Shown here: in pieces, positions 47,016-58,157 of the stretch | Position numbering within the stretch: the stretch's first letter is position 1 | Layout of the letters: each line of letters opens with the position of its first letter | Source of the DNA: Comamonas endophytica | Lineage (GTDB): Bacteria; Pseudomonadota; Gammaproteobacteria; Burkholderiales; Burkholderiaceae_C | Reading direction: 5' to 3' | Length of the DNA: 64,000 bases | Assembly: GCF_023634805.2 (NCBI RefSeq) | Contig: NZ_CP106881.1 | Span: 1,705,501-1,769,500, forward strand | Notes under the pieces: model-generated | The model's input: the letters and a program-made list of their open reading frames with translations, nothing else | Database searches by the model: none | Told to the model about the DNA's origin: nothing | Position numbers and translations under genes: made by a program

Positions 47016-47019
47016 GCAA

Positions 47020-47137
47020 CTCACCTGCAAAAAACAAGGGCCAACAGGTGAGCGTCGTTGCGGAAGACGAAACCCCAAGCCTGACGAGCGGTCCGGACAC
47101 GTGCCGGGGCCGTCGCTGCAACGCTCCTTGGGGGTTA
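47020..47137 (-). promoter_or_regulatory. S-adenosylhomocysteine (SAH) riboswitch with switchable ribosome site, upstream of metH2
   Basis: Read on the minus strand, the segment from 47137 to about 47045 contains the SAH aptamer landmarks in order: CCCCCAAGGAGCGTTGCAGC, later CAGGCTTGGGG, and finally AACGACGCTCACCTG. The 3' strand CTCACCTG (47052 to 47045) is exactly complementary over eight bases to CAGGTGAG (47027 to 47020), which contains the metH2 ribosome site. So without ligand the site can be hidden, and with SAH bound the aptamer keeps the 3' strand and frees it: an ON switch. The aptamer family is known from Burkholderiales; the pairing is read from this sequence. Confidence 0.9.
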
Positions 47138-47190
47138 ACCCGGGATTTTAACGGGGATGCGCGGAGGTCGCAGTGGCTAGGGGTCTGGAG

Positions 47191-47264
47191 GGCAGGACGT
47201 CCATGGTTCGACAAGCTCACCACGAACGGGAAAATCCGTTCGCCCTGAGCCTGTCGAAGGGTGG
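47191..47264. repeat. REP-like intergenic repeat, copy 5
   Basis: Arms GTTCGACAAGCTCACCACGA and CGTTCGCCCTGAGCCTGTCG flank a short A-rich loop, followed by AAGGGT. It lies between the metH2 leader and the 3' end of the dehydrogenase gene. Confidence 0.75.
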
Positions 47265-47283
47265 CTAGCGACCAGAGAGCGCC

Positions 47284-48807
<1,524 letters not shown>

Positions 48808-48901
48808 GGAAGCTCCTTGGATCGTCGCGAAACTGGAGCCAAGTTTAGGCAGCCGGCTACGCCCTGCCCAGCCCTGGCAGCTGAATTGATTGTTTGATTT
48901 G

Positions 48902-49876
48902 ATGAACAATGCCGCAATGAATTCCAACGATGCATTGAAAACCGAGCAGCTCTGGTCGCACCTGTGGTGGCTGGTGGTGCTCGAGCAGCAGGGCAGCTTC
49001 ACGGCCGCCGCCGCGCGCCTGGGCGTGAGCAAGGCCGCGGTGAGCCAGCACATTGCCGGCCTGGAGCGCGCGGCCGGGGTGCCGCTGGTGCGGCGCACCA
49101 CGCGCTCGATGCTGCTGACCGAGGCCGGCCGGCATCTGGTGCAGGACACGCGCGAGGCCTTCGAGCGCATTGCCGGCAGCTTCGCGCAGGTGCGCGACCT
49201 CGCCGACGCGCCGCGCGGCAGCCTGCGCGTCACGGCGCCCGTGGCGCTGGCGCGCCAGCACCTGGTGCCGCGGCTGCCGGCGTTTCTCGACCGCTATCCC
49301 GACATCCAACTGGAGCTCGACCTCTCGGACCAGCTGCGCCCGCTGTCGCAGCAGGGCCTGGACCTGGCGATCCGTCACACCGCCGCGCCGCCCGAGAACC
49401 ATGTGGCCTGGGCGCTGTGCACGACCCATTCGGTGCTGGTGGCAAGCCAGGCCTATCTGGAGCGCCACGGCCCCGCGCCCGCCGTGCCCGACGACCTGCG
49501 CCAGCACCGCTGCCTGCACTACCCGCGCGGCCAGGAAGCCGCCGCCTGGACCCTGCAACGCCTGGGCCGCGGCGGCGGCGCCCGCACCACCGTGCCCGTG
49601 AGCGGCCCGCTGGTGGCCAACAACAGCGAGGCGCTGCGTGACGCGGCCATCGCCGGCTTGGGCATCGCCCTGGTGCCCGACTTCAGCGCCCAGGCCGCGC
49701 TGGCTTCGGGCCAGCTGGTGCCGGTGCTGCCGCAGTGGCGGCCGATGGGCGCTTTCAGTCCGACGATCTATGCGATGCGGCCCTATTCGGCGCATGTGCC
49801 GCGGGCGGTGGGGGTGTTCGTGGAGTGGTTGCGGGAGGTGTTTGCGGGGGGGTTTGCGCCGCAGGGGAAAGGGTGA
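48902..49876 (+). CDS. LysR-family transcriptional regulator (2)
   Basis: 324 residues. Helix-turn-helix near residues 18-75: [55 protein letters not shown]. The effector domain follows ([40 protein letters not shown]). It is divergent from mmsA with a 94-base gap and probably controls it. The start is uncertain: ATGs at 48902 and 48917 are both possible and neither has a ribosome site. REP copy 6 follows it. Confidence 0.88.
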   Translation: MNNAAMNSNDALKTEQLWSHLWWLVVLEQQGSFTAAAARLGVSKAAVSQHIAGLERAAGVPLVRRTTRSMLLTEAGRHLVQDTREAFERIAGSFAQVRDLADAPRGSLRVTAPVALARQHLVPRLPAFLDRYPDIQLELDLSDQLRPLSQQGLDLAIRHTAAPPENHVAWALCTTHSVLVASQAYLERHGPAPAVPDDLRQHRCLHYPRGQEAAAWTLQRLGRGGGARTTVPVSGPLVANNSEALRDAAIAGLGIALVPDFSAQAALASGQLVPVLPQWRPMGAFSPTIYAMRPYSAHVPRAVGVFVEWLREVFAGGFAPQGKG

Positions 49877-49890
49877 CGGGGCTTATTTGG

Positions 49891-50010
49891 AGAGGGGCCG
49901 TTCATCCTTCGACAGGCTCAGGACGAACGGAGAAAACCGCAGCGCTTTGAATAACGTTCGCCCTGAGCCTGCCTCGGCGGCCCCGTCGAAGGGTAAACGG
50001 CCCCTCTATA
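49891..50010. repeat. REP-like intergenic repeat, copy 6, with perfect outer arms
   Basis: Besides the family core (TTCGACAGGCTCAGGACGAA and the inverse CGTTCGCCCTGAGCCTGCC), this copy has exact 12-base terminal arms, AGAGGGGCCGTT (49891-49902) and AACGGCCCCTCT (49996-50007). It lies between the LysR gene and the convergent Bug gene. Confidence 0.8.
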
Positions 50011-50065
50011 GAAGAACCACGCGGCATCCTTCCGGGCGCTTGGCATATACGGGATCAACCAACTC

Positions 50066-51070
50066 TCAAGCCTTGATCCCCAGCTTGTTGACCAGCTGCT
50101 TGAAGGTAGCGTTGTCCCGCGCAATCACCTCCAGAAACGCCGGCTGGTCCAGATACCCCTCGCCCATGTTCTGCTTGGCCATGGTCGCGCGCAGTTCGGG
50201 CTCCTGCAAGGTCCGCGCCATCACCGTGCGCAACTGCTGCACGATCTCCGGCGGCGTGTTCTTCGGCGCCGCCAGGCCGCGCCAGCCCCCGATCACCAGA
50301 TCGATGCCACGCTCCTTGAGCGTGGGCACCTGCTCCCAGCCCGCCTGGATGCGCCTGTCGCCCATGATCGCCAGCGGCCGCAACTTGCCCGCCGCCACAT
50401 AGGTGGCCACCTCGACCGGCGTAACCGCCACGGCCTCGATATGGCCGCCCAGCAGATCCAGCACCGCCGGGTTCGCACCGCGATACGGCAGATGGTTGAA
50501 CTGCACACCGACCTTGTCCTCCAGCGCCGCCGCGGCAAGATGCCCCAGCGAGCCCGGCCCGGCATTGCCGATGCGCACATCGCCCGCGCTCTTCTTCGCG
50601 GCAGCCAGGAATTCCTCCAGCGTCTTGAACGGCGAGTCGGCACGCACCGCAATCGTTGCCGGATCGGCATTCAACCGCGCGATGGGCTGCACATCGTCCG
50701 AAGTGACCTTCGTCAGCCCCATGTGCGGAATCATCGTCATCTCGACGGTGATGATCGCCAGCTTGTAGCCATCGGGCTTGGCCGCCGCCAGCTCGGACCA
50801 GCCCAGCGCGCCGCTGGCGCCCGCGCGGTTCATCACGATCACGTTCTGCGGAAAGTGCCGGCGCATGGTCTCGGCCAGCGCGCGCGCCAGCACGTCGGTG
50901 CCGCCGCCCGCGGCAAAGGGCACGATCAGCTCGACCGGGCGCTGCGGGTAGCCGCCGGCCGGCGAGGCACTGGCCGGCGAGGTGCCGGCAGCCCAGGCCG
51001 GCAGGGCGGACGCCGCGGCCAACGCGGCCAGCCGGCGGCCAAAGGCACGGCGGTGAAGGGAATGGGTCAT
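50066..51070 (-). CDS. Bug-family tripartite tricarboxylate transporter receptor (4)
   Basis: 334 residues. The leader has paired Arg (RRAFGRRLAALAAASALPAWAA), which could be a Tat-like signal. The mature part opens YPQRPVELIVPFAAGGGTDVLARALAETM, with NRAGASGALG and FNHLPYRGANPAVLDLLGGHIEAVAVTPVEV. The ATG at 51070 follows AGGAGACAGAC on the minus strand. It lies 73 bases after iolC in the same direction, so it is probably part of that transcript and may serve a sugar acid or inositol-derived ligand. Confidence 0.9.
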   Translation of the reverse strand: MTHSLHRRAFGRRLAALAAASALPAWAAGTSPASASPAGGYPQRPVELIVPFAAGGGTDVLARALAETMRRHFPQNVIVMNRAGASGALGWSELAAAKPDGYKLAIITVEMTMIPHMGLTKVTSDDVQPIARLNADPATIAVRADSPFKTLEEFLAAAKKSAGDVRIGNAGPGSLGHLAAAALEDKVGVQFNHLPYRGANPAVLDLLGGHIEAVAVTPVEVATYVAAGKLRPLAIMGDRRIQAGWEQVPTLKERGIDLVIGGWRGLAAPKNTPPEIVQQLRTVMARTLQEPELRATMAKQNMGEGYLDQPAFLEVIARDNATFKQLVNKLGIKA

Positions 51071-51123
51071 GTCTGTCTCCTTGTTCTGTGAGCGCGAGGC
51101 GCTTCGATTCCACTGAATTCCTA

Positions 51124-51142
51124 TGCAGCCGATAAAGCTGCA
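51124..51142. terminator. Small hairpin after the iolC stop
   Basis: TGCAGC-N7-GCTGCA directly follows the stop of the iolC-DUF2090 gene on the minus strand. No T run follows, so it may weaken rather than stop transcription into the Bug gene. Confidence 0.35.
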
Positions 51143-51143
51143 G

Positions 51144-53117
51144 TTATGCCGGCAGCCCTTCGGCCAGGGGCTGCGCCACCCGCGGCGCGCTGCGCGCCGC
51201 ACGCCATCCCGCGATCAGCGCGCGGAAATTCGCCGCGATGCGCGCATGCAGCCCCGCATCGTCGATCTCGCCTTGCAGCCAGGCCAGCGCCGGCGCCGAC
51301 CACACGCTGCGCCCGATCATGAAACCCTTGACCAGCGAGGCCGGGGCCTCGGCAAAGGCCGCGATCAGTTGCTCCAGCGGCTGCGACAGCCCCAGGATCA
51401 CCGCGCCGCGGCAATACGGATCGCGCTCGCGCACCAGCGCCTCCAGCGCCAGCCACTGCGCGCGCGACATCGCGCCCACCTTCCACCATTCGGGCTTGAA
51501 GCCCAGGTCGTAGAAGCGCCCGATGGTCTGCACCACGCATTCGCCGGTGTCGCCGGGCGCGATCCGGTCCCTGGGCGGAATCACTTCCAGCAGCAGCTCG
51601 TGGCCGCTGGCGCGCGTCGCCTCCCAGACCTGCTGCAGCCATTCCTCCTGCTCGGCGCGCAGCGCGGCGTCGTCCTGCGGGTGGTAGAACACCAGGCACT
51701 TGACGGTCTGCTCGCGCGGCCAGTGCTGCAGCTGCGAGGCCAGCGAATGCGTGCCGTCGAAGCGCAGCGGGCGCGAACCCGGGCGCTCGATGGGGCGGCC
51801 CACCCACCAGCCGCGGCCGGTGGCGTCGTGCAGCGCGGCCTCGCCGATGCGGCCGTCGATCAGCACGCCCATGCGGCCCTGGCAGCCGGGATCGGTCTCC
51901 ACTTCCTCGACCACGCGGTTGATCAGGCGCTTGAGCCGCGGCAGGCGCGCGCGGTCGGCGCCGGCCTGGTCGGCCAGCTCCTCGAACTGCGAGCGATGGT
52001 CATAGGCCAGCACGCAAAGTTCGGGCCAGGCCGGACGCGCCGCGGTGACGCGGTGCAGATGCGCCAGCTGCGGATCCTGGTCGGGCCGCACGTGGCGTTT
52101 GCCCGAGAACCAGTGCGCCAGCTCGGCCGGCGTGGGCATGGCGGGCGCGCAGCCATGGCGCGACACCACGATCGCGCCGCAGGCGTTGGCCATGGCCGCG
52201 GCTTCGGCAAAGGACTTGCCGCGCAGCAGCCCTGCCAGCAGGCCCGAGGCAAACGCATCGCCCGCGCCCAGCACGTTGAGCACCTCGATGCGCTCGCCCA
52301 GCACCGTCAGCGCATCGTCGATGGCCGCTGGGATCGCGCCTTCGATCACCGAGCAGCCCAGCGGGCCGCGCTTGACGACGAATACCGCGCGAGTGCATTC
52401 GCGCGCGCACCGCAGGCTGGCCATCAGGTCGCCTTCGGCGCCGCCGGCAATCATCCACTCCTCCTCGGTGCCGATGATCAGCTCGAACATTCCCAGCTGC
52501 TGCTGCAGGTGCGCGCTGACCTGGTCGTTGCCTATGTAGCGGGTCTCGCCGTCGCCCTTGCCGGTCAGGCCCCAGAGCACGGGCCGGTAGTCGATATCGA
52601 GCACGCGCACCAGGCCATGGCGACCACCGATTTCCAGCGCCTTGCGGCTGGCGGCCAGCACGCCGGGCGTGCTCAGATGGGTGCCGGTGACCACCAGGCT
52701 GCGGCACCGCGCGAGAAACGCCTCGTCGATGTCGTCCTCGCACAGCGCCATGTCGGCGCAATTCTCGCGCGCGAACAGCAGCGGGAACGTATCCTGGTCC
52801 TTGATGCCCAGCAGTACCATGCCCGTCAGGCGCTCCGGGTCAATGCGCACCTGGCTCACGTCGCAGCCTTCGCGCTCGAGCGTGCGGCACAGGAAGCGGC
52901 CGTTCTGTTCGTTGCCCACGCGCGAGACCATGGCCGAGCGCAGGCCCAGCCGCGCCGTGCCGAAGGCAATGTTCGCGGAGGAGCCGCCGAGGTATTTGGA
53001 GAAGCCGCTGGCGTCCTCGAGGCTGCAGCCGATCTGCTGCGCATAGAGATCGACGGCCAGGCGCCCGAGGCAGGCAACGTCGAAGGGGCGGTCGGCGGGA
53101 AAGGGCAGCGTGCTCAT
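51144..53117 (-). CDS. iolC: Fused 5-dehydro-2-deoxygluconokinase (IolC) and DUF2090 protein
   Basis: 657 residues. Residues 1 to about 325 are a PfkB-type sugar kinase ([37 protein letters not shown], and the catalytic [18 protein letters not shown]) that phosphorylates 5-dehydro-2-deoxygluconate in inositol breakdown. Residues about 345-640 are a DUF2090 domain ([56 protein letters not shown]), a TIM-barrel predicted to be the next enzyme, an aldolase on the kinase product. This fusion is common in proteobacteria. An RpiR regulator is divergent. iolB, D, E and G are not in the window. Confidence 0.92.
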   Translation of the reverse strand: MSTLPFPADRPFDVACLGRLAVDLYAQQIGCSLEDASGFSKYLGGSSANIAFGTARLGLRSAMVSRVGNEQNGRFLCRTLEREGCDVSQVRIDPERLTGMVLLGIKDQDTFPLLFARENCADMALCEDDIDEAFLARCRSLVVTGTHLSTPGVLAASRKALEIGGRHGLVRVLDIDYRPVLWGLTGKGDGETRYIGNDQVSAHLQQQLGMFELIIGTEEEWMIAGGAEGDLMASLRCARECTRAVFVVKRGPLGCSVIEGAIPAAIDDALTVLGERIEVLNVLGAGDAFASGLLAGLLRGKSFAEAAAMANACGAIVVSRHGCAPAMPTPAELAHWFSGKRHVRPDQDPQLAHLHRVTAARPAWPELCVLAYDHRSQFEELADQAGADRARLPRLKRLINRVVEEVETDPGCQGRMGVLIDGRIGEAALHDATGRGWWVGRPIERPGSRPLRFDGTHSLASQLQHWPREQTVKCLVFYHPQDDAALRAEQEEWLQQVWEATRASGHELLLEVIPPRDRIAPGDTGECVVQTIGRFYDLGFKPEWWKVGAMSRAQWLALEALVRERDPYCRGAVILGLSQPLEQLIAAFAEAPASLVKGFMIGRSVWSAPALAWLQGEIDDAGLHARIAANFRALIAGWRAARSAPRVAQPLAEGLPA

Positions 53118-53190
53118 GGGTTCCTTGTGGTCACATCGGCAGCGCGCAGGCCCCGCCGGATAATCTTCGCCAGCGGATGATAATCCGATA

Positions 53191-53206
53191 TAGAAAATAT
53201 TTTCTA
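53191..53206. promoter_or_regulatory. Perfect 16-bp palindrome, candidate RpiR/IolR operator
   Basis: TAGAAAAT directly followed by ATTTTCTA, an exact 16-base palindrome, ends five bases before the rpiR start codon and lies 74 bases before iolC on the other strand. Position and symmetry suggest the site where the RpiR regulator represses itself and iolC. Confidence 0.65.
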
Positions 53207-53211
53207 AATTC

Positions 53212-54114
53212 ATGAAAAATAGAACAACAACTTCAGGGAAAGCCCCGGTGGCCGTGGCGCCGGCGCCGTTTTCGGATACGCAGGCCTTCCTGGCGGACCT
53301 GCAGACGCAATTCGATGGCCTGAGCCGCCAGCTCAAGACCATCGCGCGCCATGTGGAGATGCACCGCGACCGGCTGGCGCTCGACGGCGTGCAGGCCACG
53401 GCCGAGGCCTGCGGCGTGCAGCCGTCGGCGGTGGTGCGCTTTGCCAAGCACTTCGGCTTCAGCGGCTATTCCGAGCTGCAGGCACTGTTCCGCGCCGACG
53501 CCGAACGCCAGCTCGCGCCCAACCGCGGCTACCAGGAGCGCATCCGCGGCCTGATCGTGCCCGGCGCCCAGACCCTGGCCGTGGGGCAGCTGGCGCGCGA
53601 AGTCATCGAGCGCAGCGTCGACAGCCTGCAGGCGCTGCAGCGCCAGCTGCCCGACGAGCGCTTCGAAGCCGGCGTGGATCTGATGGTGCAGGCCCCGGCG
53701 ATCTGGCTGGCGGCTTCGCGCCGCGCCTTTCCCGTGGGCGCCTACCTGGCCTATGCGCTGCAGCACACCGGCAAGCCGGTGCACTGGCTCAATGGCCTGG
53801 GCGCGATGCAGCAGCTCGAGATGCGCGCGCTGCGCCCCGGCGACGTGATGCTGGCGGTGTCGTTCGCTCCCTATGCGCAGGAAACGCTGGAGCTGGCCCA
53901 GGCCGCGTTGGCCCGCGGCGCGCACCTGCTGGCCATCACCGACAGCCAGCTGAGCCCGTTGGCCGCGCAAGCCAGCGTGGTGCTGGTCGCGCAGGATGGC
54001 GCGACCTTTGGGTTCCGTTCATTGACCAGCACCATGGCGCTGGCGCAGTCGTTGTTCCTGGGGATGGCGTATCGGCTGGAGCTGGCTTACGAGGCGCCGG
54101 CGGCCACGGATTGA
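53212..54114 (+). CDS. MurR/RpiR-family transcriptional regulator (IolR-like)
   Basis: 300 residues. An N-terminal RpiR helix-turn-helix (about 30-105: LKTIARHVEMHRDRLALDGVQATAEACGVQPSAVVRFAKHFGFSGYSELQALF) precedes a SIS sugar-phosphate-binding domain (about 140-285: AIWLAASRRAFPVGAYLAYAL, LRPGDVMLAVSFAPYAQET). SIS domains of this group sense phosphorylated sugars such as the IolC product. Divergent from iolC; the palindrome at 53191 lies between them. Its last 28 bases overlap the convergent PACE gene. Confidence 0.9.
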   Translation: MKNRTTTSGKAPVAVAPAPFSDTQAFLADLQTQFDGLSRQLKTIARHVEMHRDRLALDGVQATAEACGVQPSAVVRFAKHFGFSGYSELQALFRADAERQLAPNRGYQERIRGLIVPGAQTLAVGQLAREVIERSVDSLQALQRQLPDERFEAGVDLMVQAPAIWLAASRRAFPVGAYLAYALQHTGKPVHWLNGLGAMQQLEMRALRPGDVMLAVSFAPYAQETLELAQAALARGAHLLAITDSQLSPLAAQASVVLVAQDGATFGFRSLTSTMALAQSLFLGMAYRLELAYEAPAATD

Positions 54115-54578
54115 GGCGCGGACTGCTCCTGCGCCGAAGCCGGAAGCCCGAACACCCGGTCGAATGCCCAATTGAAGACAAAGGTATAGACCAGGAAGAA
54201 CAGCAGCAGCCCCAGGTCCATCAGAAAGGCCTGCCACAGGCTGACCTTGAACCACCAGGCGAACAGCGGCACCAGCATCACCACCAGCCCGCCCTCCATG
54301 CCCAGCGCATGCGCCGCGCGCCGCGCGAAGCCCCGGCCGCGCTGCGCCTGGCGCGCTTCCCAGCGCTCGAACAGGCCGTTCCAGACCACATTCCAGGCGA
54401 CCGCGATGGCCGAGGTCATGACGGCAACGATGCTGGAATGGGCGGCGCTTTCGCCGGTCAGTGCGGACAGGCCAAAGGAAGTGGCGGCAATGGCAAACAC
54501 TTCAAACAAAGTGACATACACGACGCGCCGCCAGGGTCCCTGCAGCTGGCGCTTCGGAGAAGAGATATTCAAAGACAT
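54087..54578 (-). CDS. PACE-family multidrug/biocide efflux protein
   Basis: 163 residues with four membrane helices in two tandem BTP domains, as in Acinetobacter AceI (chlorhexidine export). Domain 1 has VVYVTLFEVFAI with the conserved membrane Glu and AWNVVWNGLFERWE. Domain 2 has LGMEGGLVVMLVPLF and VFNWAFDRVFGLP. It is divergent from a LysR regulator at 54650, the arrangement seen for aceI and aceR. Proton-coupled export of small cationic or polyamine compounds is the family role. Confidence 0.9.
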   Translation of the reverse strand: MSLNISSPKRQLQGPWRRVVYVTLFEVFAIAATSFGLSALTGESAAHSSIVAVMTSAIAVAWNVVWNGLFERWEARQAQRGRGFARRAAHALGMEGGLVVMLVPLFAWWFKVSLWQAFLMDLGLLLFFLVYTFVFNWAFDRVFGLPASAQEQSAPQSVAAGAS

Positions 54579-54649
54579 GCGCGGACTTTATAGGGTTCTC
54601 ACTGACAGCAAAAGTCAGCATCTTTCAACTTTGCTGATAGATTGAGCCC

Positions 54650-55567
54650 ATGGCTTTCTCCTCCGACAATGTTCTGGTGTTCCTGGCGGTTCTCGATCAC
54701 GGCTCGTTCTCGGCCGCGGCGCGCGCGCTGTCGCGGGTGCCGTCGGCCGTGAGCATGGCGATCGCGCACCTCGAAGCGGAGCTCCAGCTCCATCTCTTCG
54801 ACCGCACTGGCCGCGAGCCCCAGCCCACCGCCAGCGCGCGTGCGCTGGAGCCCCAGGCGCGCCTGCTGGCCGCGCAGCTGCAGCAGCTCAACGGCCAGGC
54901 CCTGGCGCTGACGCAGGGGCTGGAGCAGCGCCTGAGCATCGCCATCGCTCCCGAGCTGCTGGCCTCGCACTGGCCCGCAGCCCTGGCCGCGCTGGCCCAG
55001 GCCCATCCCTTGCTGGAAGTCGAGGTGCTGGCCGCGCCGCAGGAAGACGCGCTGGCAATGCTGCACACCGGCCGCGCGCAGCTGGCGCTGGTCTTCGAGC
55101 GCCCCAGCCTCGACGGCCGGGAGGGCTTCGAGGAGGTCGGCAGCGACACCCTGGTGGCCGTCATGTCCCCGAATCATCCGGTGCTGGAAGCCGCACGCGC
55201 CCAGGCCGCAGGGCATGGACTGCCGTCGCTCAGTGAAGAACACCTCAAGACCACGCGCCAGATCGTGGTCGCCAGCCGCGACCTCGGCCAGATCGACGCC
55301 CGCTTCGTCTATGCCCGCCATATCTGGCGCACCGACAACCATCTCGCCGCCCTGGGCCTGATCGAGGCCGGCCTCGGCTGGGGCTGGCAGCCGCGCTCGC
55401 TGGTGGCGCCCTACATCGAGGCCGGGCGGCTGGTGGAGATGCCGTTTTCCAATCTCAGCAACGGCCTGCGGCTTTGGGTGGACGTGGTGTGGTCCAAGCA
55501 AAGGCCGATGGGGCTGGGGGCGCAGATGTTTGTGCGGGCGATGGGGAAGCAGATGGGTGGAGAGTGA
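54650..55567 (+). CDS. LysR-family transcriptional regulator (3)
   Basis: 305 residues. Helix-turn-helix: MAFSSDNVLVFLAVLDHGSFSAAARALSRVPSAVSMAIAHLEAELQLHLFDRTGREPQPT. The effector domain starts near 92 (QRLSIAIAPELLASHWPAALAALAQAHPLLEVEVLAAP). The 71-base gap to the divergent PACE gene suggests it activates that efflux gene, as AceR does. A half REP repeat follows. Confidence 0.9.
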   Translation: MAFSSDNVLVFLAVLDHGSFSAAARALSRVPSAVSMAIAHLEAELQLHLFDRTGREPQPTASARALEPQARLLAAQLQQLNGQALALTQGLEQRLSIAIAPELLASHWPAALAALAQAHPLLEVEVLAAPQEDALAMLHTGRAQLALVFERPSLDGREGFEEVGSDTLVAVMSPNHPVLEAARAQAAGHGLPSLSEEHLKTTRQIVVASRDLGQIDARFVYARHIWRTDNHLAALGLIEAGLGWGWQPRSLVAPYIEAGRLVEMPFSNLSNGLRLWVDVVWSKQRPMGLGAQMFVRAMGKQMGGE

Positions 55568-55595
55568 GCGGGGGTGAGCGTATCCATGCACTCTC

Positions 55596-55645
55596 GGGCA
55601 GGCCCTTCATCCTTCGACAAGCTCAGGACGAACGGTTTTACCTGC
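55596..55645. repeat. REP-like intergenic repeat, copy 7 (half unit)
   Basis: One arm only: CCTTCGACAAGCTCAGGACG and AACGG, without the inverted partner. It lies between the LysR gene and the convergent FAH-family gene. Confidence 0.7.
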
Positions 55646-55772
55646 AAGGGCTCGCTATAGGCACGGTTGACGTCTTTCACGTCCCAAAGAAGCTATTCCG
55701 CTCCCGATCCCGCCCATCTGGCTGCGCCTGCCGCGCGCAGGGCCCGGGCTGGCGGGGGCGCCTAGCCCCCAA

Positions 55773-56546
55773 TCAAAGCTGCAGCCAAGCCTCTCCCACC
55801 CCATCAAACTGCGCATGCACCCGATCCCCCGCCTGCACCTGTACCAACCCCACCCAGCTCCCAGTGGTCACGACGGTACCTGCCCTCAGCGTGCCGTACC
55901 GAGAAGTCGCATGGCGCAACCAGTCCGCCAGCAGCCAGGCCGGATCTCCCAGCGAATGGGTGCCGGCATGCACCGAAACCTCGCCCTCGCCCACGCGCAA
56001 CCGGCACACCTGCTGCATCCAGTCGGGAGCAGCCCGCACCAGATCGCAAGGCTGCCAGTCGCCAACCACCAGCGCCCCATGGCACAGCTGATCCGCCAGC
56101 AGCAGCAACGGCGGCGCCGAGAACTGCTGCAGCCAGCGCGACTCCACCACTTCGATGGAGACGGCCATCGCATCGATCAGCTCCGCGCCCCGACCCGCCA
56201 CCAGCCCCTCGGCCTGTGCAGGCGTCACATCCTGCCCCAGCCGCAGCGCGATCTCGGCTTCGATGCCGCCCGGACGCACGGGCCAGCGGGCCACCGTCGC
56301 CGGGCTGGCCCAGACGCCCGCCGGGGGCAGCGGCGCATGGGTCAGCGGCGCGCTGCGGGAGGCGCCGCCCGACTTCCAGGCGCGCGGCGCGCCGTTGTAG
56401 AACCAGTCGCGCTGCCGGGCCACGGCCTGCTGCACCGCATATGCGTCCTCCACGCTGGCAAGGCTCTCGGCCAGCGGCAGCGCATCGGCCAGCCGGCCAT
56501 GGGCGCGCGCCTGCAGCAAGGTGTGGGTGACGGCTTCAACGGACAT
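55773..56546 (-). CDS. 2-keto-4-pentenoate hydratase-like protein (FAH superfamily)
   Basis: 257 residues with the hydratase layout: SVEDAYAVQQAVARQRDWFYNGAPRAWKSGG, then the metal-site segment IEAEIALRLGQDVTP (two Glu) and IEVVESRWLQQ (Glu). Near the end, GDPAWLLADWLRHATSRYGTLRAGTVVTTGSWVG matches MhpD/DmpE-type hydratases, which add water to 2-hydroxypenta-2,4-dienoate, or the related decarboxylases. No meta-cleavage genes are near. The ATG at 56546 follows CCAAGGAATTCC. Divergent from gdhA; a strong palindrome lies between. Confidence 0.83.
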   Translation of the reverse strand: MSVEAVTHTLLQARAHGRLADALPLAESLASVEDAYAVQQAVARQRDWFYNGAPRAWKSGGASRSAPLTHAPLPPAGVWASPATVARWPVRPGGIEAEIALRLGQDVTPAQAEGLVAGRGAELIDAMAVSIEVVESRWLQQFSAPPLLLLADQLCHGALVVGDWQPCDLVRAAPDWMQQVCRLRVGEGEVSVHAGTHSLGDPAWLLADWLRHATSRYGTLRAGTVVTTGSWVGLVQVQAGDRVHAQFDGVGEAWLQL

Positions 56547-56639
56547 GGAATTCCTTGGCAAAGACAGCAATGTGACCAGGGCTGCATTCTTGCGTAAAAA
56601 CGTGGTTCCACGGCAAAGTGTCCTGGGAGACACACCATG

Positions 56640-56660
56640 GTTATGCATGAAATGCATAAC
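56640..56660. promoter_or_regulatory. Perfect palindrome between the FAH-family gene and gdhA
   Basis: GTTATGCAT-GAA-ATGCATAAC: nine-base arms, exact, with a three-base spacer. It lies 93 bases from the FAH-family start and 101 bases from the gdhA start, so it could control either. The arms do not match the GntR sites at 14-26 kb. No regulator gene is adjacent. Confidence 0.6.
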
Positions 56661-56761
56661 AAGCAAAGGAAGCGGCGTTGGACAAGCCGCAACTGCAGGA
56701 ATAAGCTCAAAAACGTGTCATTACTTCTTTGACCACCGCTTCAAACGCTTTGGAATCTTCC

Positions 56762-58078
56762 ATGCAAAACACCCCTGTCTCCCCGTCGACCAGCACGTTG
56801 CCGGCCCATCCCCTGCCCTCCTATCTGCAAGCCGAAAAGCTCGGCCCCTGGGGCATCTACCTGCAGCAGATCGACCGTGTCACGCCCTACCTGGGCCATC
56901 TTGCGCGCTGGGTCGAAACGCTCAAGCGCCCCAAGCGCGCGCTGATCGTCGATGTGCCGATCGAGCTCGACAACGGCACCATCGCCCACTTCGAGGGCTA
57001 CCGCGTGCAGCACAACACCAGCCGCGGCCCGGGCAAGGGCGGCGTGCGTTTCCACCAGGACGTGACGCTGTCCGAAGTCATGGCGCTGTCGGCCTGGATG
57101 TCGATCAAGAACGCGGCCGTCAACGTGCCCTACGGCGGTGCCAAGGGTGGCATCCGCGTCGATCCCAAGACGCTGTCGCACGCCGAACTCGAGCGCCTCA
57201 CGCGCCGCTACACCAGCGAGATCGGCATCATCATCGGCCCGAACAAGGACATCCCGGCGCCGGACGTCAACACCAACGAGCAGATCATGTCCTGGATGAT
57301 GGACACCTACTCGATGAACACCGGCTCCACCGCCACCGGCGTGGTCACGGGCAAGCCCGTGGACCTGGGCGGATCGCTCGGCCGGCGCGAAGCCACGGGC
57401 CGCGGCGTGTTCACCGTCGGCATTGAAGCCATGCGCCGCACCAACATGCGCGTCGAAGAGGCGCGCATCGCCGTGCAGGGCTTCGGCAATGTCGGCGGCA
57501 TTGCCGCCAAGCTGTTCGTCGAGGCCGGCGCCAAGCTGGTCGCGGTGCAGGACCACAGCGGCAGCATCCACAGCAGCCTGGGCATCGACGTGCCGGCGCT
57601 GCTGCGCCATGTGCAGCACACGGGCGGCGTGGCCGGTTTCGCCGGTGCCGACGTGCTGGCCAAGGAAGAGTTCTGGGGCGTGGACTGCGAGATCATGATC
57701 CCGGCCGCGCTCGAGGGCCAGATCCACGCCGACAACGCCGGCAAGATCAAGGCCAAGCTGGTGATCGAGGGCGCCAACGGCCCGACCACGCCCGAAGCCG
57801 ACGACATCCTGAACGACAAGGGCGTGCTGGTGCTGCCCGACGTCATTGCCAACGCCGGCGGCGTCACGGTGAGCTATTTCGAATGGGTGCAGGATTTCTC
57901 CAGCTTCTTCTGGAGCGAGGACGAGATCAATGCGCGCCTGGTGCGCATCATGCAAGACGCGTTTGCCGGCGTGTGGCAGGTGGCGCAGGACCACAAGGTC
58001 AGCCTGCGGACTGCGACGTTCATCATCGCGTGCCAGCGGATACTGCATGCGCGCGAGATGCGCGGCCTCTACCCGTGA
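56762..58078 (+). CDS. gdhA: Glutamate dehydrogenase (Glu/Leu/Phe/Val dehydrogenase family)
   Basis: 438 residues. Converts glutamate and 2-oxoglutarate plus ammonia. The N-terminal catalytic domain has [21 protein letters not shown] and the catalytic Lys in [15 protein letters not shown] near residue 113, followed by [20 protein letters not shown]. The Rossmann domain has [15 protein letters not shown] near 230 and [17 protein letters not shown] near 365. Size and sequence fit the catabolic NAD-type hexamer. ATG at 56762 is chosen over an upstream TTG. A strong hairpin follows the gene. Confidence 0.95.
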   Translation: MQNTPVSPSTSTLPAHPLPSYLQAEKLGPWGIYLQQIDRVTPYLGHLARWVETLKRPKRALIVDVPIELDNGTIAHFEGYRVQHNTSRGPGKGGVRFHQDVTLSEVMALSAWMSIKNAAVNVPYGGAKGGIRVDPKTLSHAELERLTRRYTSEIGIIIGPNKDIPAPDVNTNEQIMSWMMDTYSMNTGSTATGVVTGKPVDLGGSLGRREATGRGVFTVGIEAMRRTNMRVEEARIAVQGFGNVGGIAAKLFVEAGAKLVAVQDHSGSIHSSLGIDVPALLRHVQHTGGVAGFAGADVLAKEEFWGVDCEIMIPAALEGQIHADNAGKIKAKLVIEGANGPTTPEADDILNDKGVLVLPDVIANAGGVTVSYFEWVQDFSSFFWSEDEINARLVRIMQDAFAGVWQVAQDHKVSLRTATFIIACQRILHAREMRGLYP

Positions 58079-58126
58079 CGCGCGCCGGGCGCCGCAGGCC
58101 CTGAACGCGGCGCGCTGACGCCCTTG

Positions 58127-58157
58127 GTCCCCCTCTCACCTGACGGTGGAGGGGGAC
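58127..58157 (+). terminator. Hairpin terminator after gdhA
   Basis: GTCCCCCTC pairs exactly with GAGGGGGAC over nine bases, and inside it CACC pairs with GGTG around a TGAC loop, with one bulged T. It lies 48 bases after the gdhA stop. There is no T run, so it probably ends or protects the transcript without being a classical intrinsic terminator. Confidence 0.6.
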
